58,204 bases of DNA from Verrucomicrobiales bacterium (GTDB lineage Bacteria > Verrucomicrobiota > Verrucomicrobiia > Limisphaerales > UBA9464), in contig JAIYBC010000021.1 in assembly GCA_027488845.1 (NCBI GenBank), positions 1-58,204 on the forward strand, in the 5' to 3' direction. Below the pieces are notes generated by a model. The model made no database searches. It had not been told where the DNA came from and was given only the letters and a program-made list of their open reading frames with translations. This document shows positions 55,853 through 58,204 of the stretch, in pieces. Each line of letters starts with the position of its first letter. Within the stretch, counting starts at the first letter, position 1. Both the position numbers and the translations under genes were made by a program.

Positions 55853-57150
55853 GGGGACGTTGCGGAGGACCTGGAGCCGCTCCCGGCGGCCGGACGGAGA
55901 TCGAAGGCGGCCAGGCGTCCCTGGGCATTGCGGATGAAGAGGCGTCCGTCGGCGAACACGGGCGCGGACCAGCATTTCCCGCCAAGGGCCTGGAACGAGG
56001 CGAGCACCTCGGCCTTCTTGGGAGACGCGCGCAGGATGGTGACCTCACCCTTGTCGGTCAGCGTGATCAACCGGTCCCCGGCCGCGAGCAGCGAACCCCA
56101 ACCGTACCCCTTCCGGGTCCACACAACGCGTCCCGAGTCGGGCTCAAGGCAGGTGAGCGATCCCTTTTGGCCATTGGGTCCGAAGATCCCGTACAGGTAT
56201 CCGCCGACGAGCACCGGCGTGCCGGTCACCGCCCCGAGGGAACCGCTGCTCCAGCCCTTGTCCGGTTCGCCCTTCGAGGGCAGGCGGAGGAAGAACCCGC
56301 CTGCTTCCAGCGAGGTGAAGAGCACACCCGTCGGCGTCCGGACGGGATCGCCCGCCTTGAAGCTCACATGGAAGGGACGCTGCCAACGGATGCTTCCGCT
56401 GGCCGGATCGACCAGGGCCAACCGTTCGCTACCGGCCACGAAGAGCACTTCCCGGCCGCCCGCGGTTCCGGGAACCGGCGAGGTGTAGGTGTTCTCCTCG
56501 TCGCCGGACTTCCAAAGCAGGGAACCGTCCGAGGGATCGAGGGCGATCCCCGCGGTGCCGTAGTTGAAGATCAGGCGTCCACCGGAGAGGAGCGGCGAGC
56601 CGTTGAGGCCCCAGTTGCGGATCTTGATGCCGGTCGTCTCCGGCAGGTTCCGTTCCCATCGGACCTCGCCGGTGGCCGCGTCGAGGCACTGGACCCTTCC
56701 GCTGCGGGCGGCCACGAAGAGGCGTCCGTCGGCGTGCAACGGCGTCGAACAGGGACCTCCTTCGAACTGCCAGTCCATCAGTTCCTCCCTCACCGCGGAA
56801 CGCCAACGCACGGATCCGTCGCCGGCATCGAGACAGGTCACCACATTGGATCCCCCCTGGTGTCCGTACGCGAACACCGCGCCCGCGGCGGAGACGACCG
56901 TGGCGAGTCCTTTGCCGATCTGCGCGGACCAGGCGAGGGCCGGTTCGCCTCCCGGCCAGGTGTGAGACCAGTCGGACTCGGTCGAGATGCCGTCCCGAGT
57001 GGCCCCGCGCCATTGCGGCCAGTCCGCCGCCTGGAGGAGATCGCAGGCAATCGCTCCCACCAGGAGCCCGAAGCGGACCCATCGGGAAACATGTCCGGAT
57101 TGCCGGAAGGCGAAACCGAAAGGCTTCGGGTTGGAGGAGCTGCGCTTCAT
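55849..57150 (-). CDS. PQQ-type beta-propeller protein
   Basis: A 433-residue protein with an N-terminal export signal (WVRFGLLVGAIACDLLQAAD) followed by 'WPQWRGATRDGISTESDW'. This start pattern is seen in a large family of verrucomicrobial/planctomycetal PQQ-like propellers ('WPQWRGP.RDG'). Seven or eight blades follow with 'TCLDAGDGSVRW', 'QCLDAATGEVRWER', 'LALVDPASGSIRWQR' and 'TCLEPDSGRVVWTR' as the tryptophan-docking repeats. It is more likely a scaffold or BamB-like binding propeller than a dehydrogenase, as no catalytic set was recognised. The ATG at 57150 is chosen because upstream codons are unlike a protein. Its stop overlaps the hydrolase start. Confidence 0.85.
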   Translation of the reverse strand: MKRSSSNPKPFGFAFRQSGHVSRWVRFGLLVGAIACDLLQAADWPQWRGATRDGISTESDWSHTWPGGEPALAWSAQIGKGLATVVSAAGAVFAYGHQGGSNVVTCLDAGDGSVRWRSAVREELMDWQFEGGPCSTPLHADGRLFVAARSGRVQCLDAATGEVRWERNLPETTGIKIRNWGLNGSPLLSGGRLIFNYGTAGIALDPSDGSLLWKSGDEENTYTSPVPGTAGGREVLFVAGSERLALVDPASGSIRWQRPFHVSFKAGDPVRTPTGVLFTSLEAGGFFLRLPSKGEPDKGWSSGSLGAVTGTPVLVGGYLYGIFGPNGQKGSLTCLEPDSGRVVWTRKGYGWGSLLAAGDRLITLTDKGEVTILRASPKKAEVLASFQALGGKCWSAPVFADGRLFIRNAQGRLAAFDLRPAAGSGSRSSATSP

Positions 57151-57346
57151 CGGGCGCTCCAATGCAGGCCTTGTGCCAGCGGGCTCCACCCCGATTTCCG
57201 GGCTTTCGCGAAGATCGGTCGGGATGCGGTGACCGGAGACGGGAACCACGATTCCCATTCGCGGGACGAGGTTCTTGGGAAACCCGGATTGGCGGGAGGG
57301 AGTCCAGGTGGTGCGGACGGAAGGCATGATAGGAATGGCGGCGCGC

Positions 57347-58009
57347 TCACCGTTCCATCCAGCCGTCCTTGAGTCGGACGATCCGGGTACCGTAGCCGGC
57401 CCATTCCTCGTTGTGGGTCACCTGCACGATGGTGGTGCCCTCGGAATGGAGCCGTCGGAAGAGCTCCATGATCTGCCGTCCCTGGTCGGTGTGGAGGTTG
57501 CCGGTCGGCTCGTCCGCGAGGAGCAGCGCCGGCTTGGCGATGACGGCCCGGGCGATGGCCACGAGCTGCTGCTGTCCGCCGGACAACTGTGCGGGATAGA
57601 GGTCCTTCTTTCCCACGATGCCGAAGCGGTCGAGCGTGTCCGCGACCAACGCCTCCCGTTCGGACTTCTTCACATCCCGATACGAAAGCGGGATGTCGAG
57701 GTTCTCGGCGACGGTGAGGTCGTCGAGCAGATGGAACTGCTGGAAGACGAAGCCGACATGCTTCTTGTTGAGGGCGGCGCGATCACGGTGGTGGAGCGCA
57801 TGGACCGCCGCGCCGGCCAGCGTGTACTCCCCTTCCCACTCGTGGTCGTAGAGCCCGAGGATGGAGAGGAGCGTGGACTTCCCGGCCCCGCTTGGCCCCA
57901 TGAGCGTCACGAAGTCGCCGGCCGGGATGTCGAGGTTCACCTGCTGCAGGACGTGGGTGAAACCGGCGCGGGTCTTGTAGGCACGGGAGAGGTTTCGGAG
58001 GGAGAGCAT
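57347..58009 (-). CDS. LolD/MacB-type ABC transporter ATPase
   Basis: A 220-residue ABC ATPase. Walker A is 'MGPSGAGKSTLL', the Q-loop lies in 'VGFVFQQFHLLDDLTVAENL', the signature is 'LSGGQQQLVAIARAV', Walker B is 'ALLLADEPTGNLH', and the H-loop is 'VQVTHNEEWAGYG'. Two changes from consensus are visible: GGQQQ-L where R is usual, and H in place of D in the D-loop ('NLH'). It belongs to the MacB/LolD export group and is the natural partner of the two large permeases downstream on the same strand. The ATG at 58009 is chosen at the family start; upstream is only tandem repeat that happens to stay open. Confidence 0.9.
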   Translation of the reverse strand: MLSLRNLSRAYKTRAGFTHVLQQVNLDIPAGDFVTLMGPSGAGKSTLLSILGLYDHEWEGEYTLAGAAVHALHHRDRAALNKKHVGFVFQQFHLLDDLTVAENLDIPLSYRDVKKSEREALVADTLDRFGIVGKKDLYPAQLSGGQQQLVAIARAVIAKPALLLADEPTGNLHTDQGRQIMELFRRLHSEGTTIVQVTHNEEWAGYGTRIVRLKDGWMER

Positions 58010-58020
58010 TGGGGATGTTT

Positions 58021-58069
58021 GTTGTTCGTAGTGCGTTGCCAGTTGCCAGTTGTCCGTTGCCAGTTGTTG
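58021..58069. repeat. Degenerate heptanucleotide array, GTTGCCA type
   Basis: Seven consecutive 7-base units in phase (58021-58069): the last five are GTTGCCA, GTTGCCA, GTTGTCC, GTTGCCA, GTTGTTG, preceded by GTTGTTC and GTAGTGC. It starts about a dozen bases upstream of the ATPase start codon, on the promoter side. Confidence 0.85.
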
Positions 58070-58116
58070 GTCGTTTCGGAGCCCTAGGCTTGACTCCAGC
58101 CTTGTCACCCAAAATG

Positions 58117-58204
58117 GACCACTGACCACTGACCACTGACCACTGACCACTGACCACTGACCACTGACCACTGACCACTGACCACTGACCACTGACCACT
58201 GACC
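58117..58204. repeat. Perfect heptanucleotide array, GACCACT x 12.5, cut by window edge
   Basis: Twelve exact copies of GACCACT run from 58117 to 58200, with a partial copy to the window end, so the true length is unknown. No spacers are present. Because 7 is not a multiple of 3 and the unit has no stop in these frames, it translates as a fake VVSGQWS repeat on the minus strand. It resembles the short tandem heptamers known from cyanobacterial and planctomycete genomes. Confidence 0.97.

Noticed and set aside
58010-58199. N-terminal extension of the ATPase through the heptamer array (VVSGQWS repeats)
   Set aside because: The frame stays open only because the 7-base unit lacks a stop; the ABC domain starts at 58009.
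58117-58204. Short regular repeats at the right edge as a CRISPR array
   Set aside because: The unit is 7 bases with no spacers and no cas genes nearby.

Overview
The window looks like chromosome from a high-GC Verrucomicrobiota bacterium, probably near the Pedosphaerales/Limisphaerales group. This is an inference from gene content: a DUF1592-type cytochrome paired with a Tat-exported DUF1552 protein, an H-X9-DG-like prepilin next to a Gfo/Idh/MocA dehydrogenase, large duplicated-permease (ADOP/MacB-like) proteins, an exo-rhamnogalacturonan-lyase-like protein ending in a short 'LESSTDL..W' domain, and a giant multi-domain exoprotein. No rRNA, tRNA, CRISPR array, insertion sequence or phage gene was recognised.

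Layout. 294-2989: sugar-related genes (Gfo/Idh/MocA oxidoreductase, prepilin-like protein, ROK kinase). 3111-8165: leftward YbbP-like FtsX permease, xseA and a YmdB-family phosphoesterase. 8430-22136: one gene for a 4,568-residue secreted protein with a beta-propeller, eight alternating A/B repeat dyads, CARDB and Calx-beta domains and a C-terminal Ig/cadherin/cohesin-like section. A perfect bidirectional terminator separates it from ligA. 24777-29426: a tightly overlapped operon for a reduced type II secretion/type IV pilus-like machine (GspE-like ATPase, two GspF-like proteins, three minor-pseudopilin-like proteins, one small membrane protein). 29484-33173: EVE protein, LolCD-type transporter and purK.

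33280-39211 is the most unusual part. It is a leftward set of two paralogous secreted beta-rich subunits, a PapD/DUF916-like two-Ig-domain protein, a 934-residue usher-sized barrel-like protein, and a LuxR-type regulator whose phosphorylation pocket is destroyed. The order subunit-subunit-chaperone-usher is that of chaperone-usher pilus operons, although the sequences are very divergent. Stem-loops follow three of the cistrons.

39660-46030: argG with a good terminator, the DUF1552/DUF1592 pair and a tandem GNAT protein. 46340-49915: a large secreted polysaccharide-lyase-like protein. 50010-58009: a leftward run of an ABC ATPase, a PQQ-type propeller, an alpha/beta hydrolase and two paralogous 800-residue ABC permeases, with short tandem repeats between and around them. 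The right edge is two different heptanucleotide repeat arrays.

Limits: all functions come from reading motifs by eye. Many starts lack a clear Shine-Dalgarno sequence, so several start codons rest on signal peptides, stop/start overlaps or family alignment.
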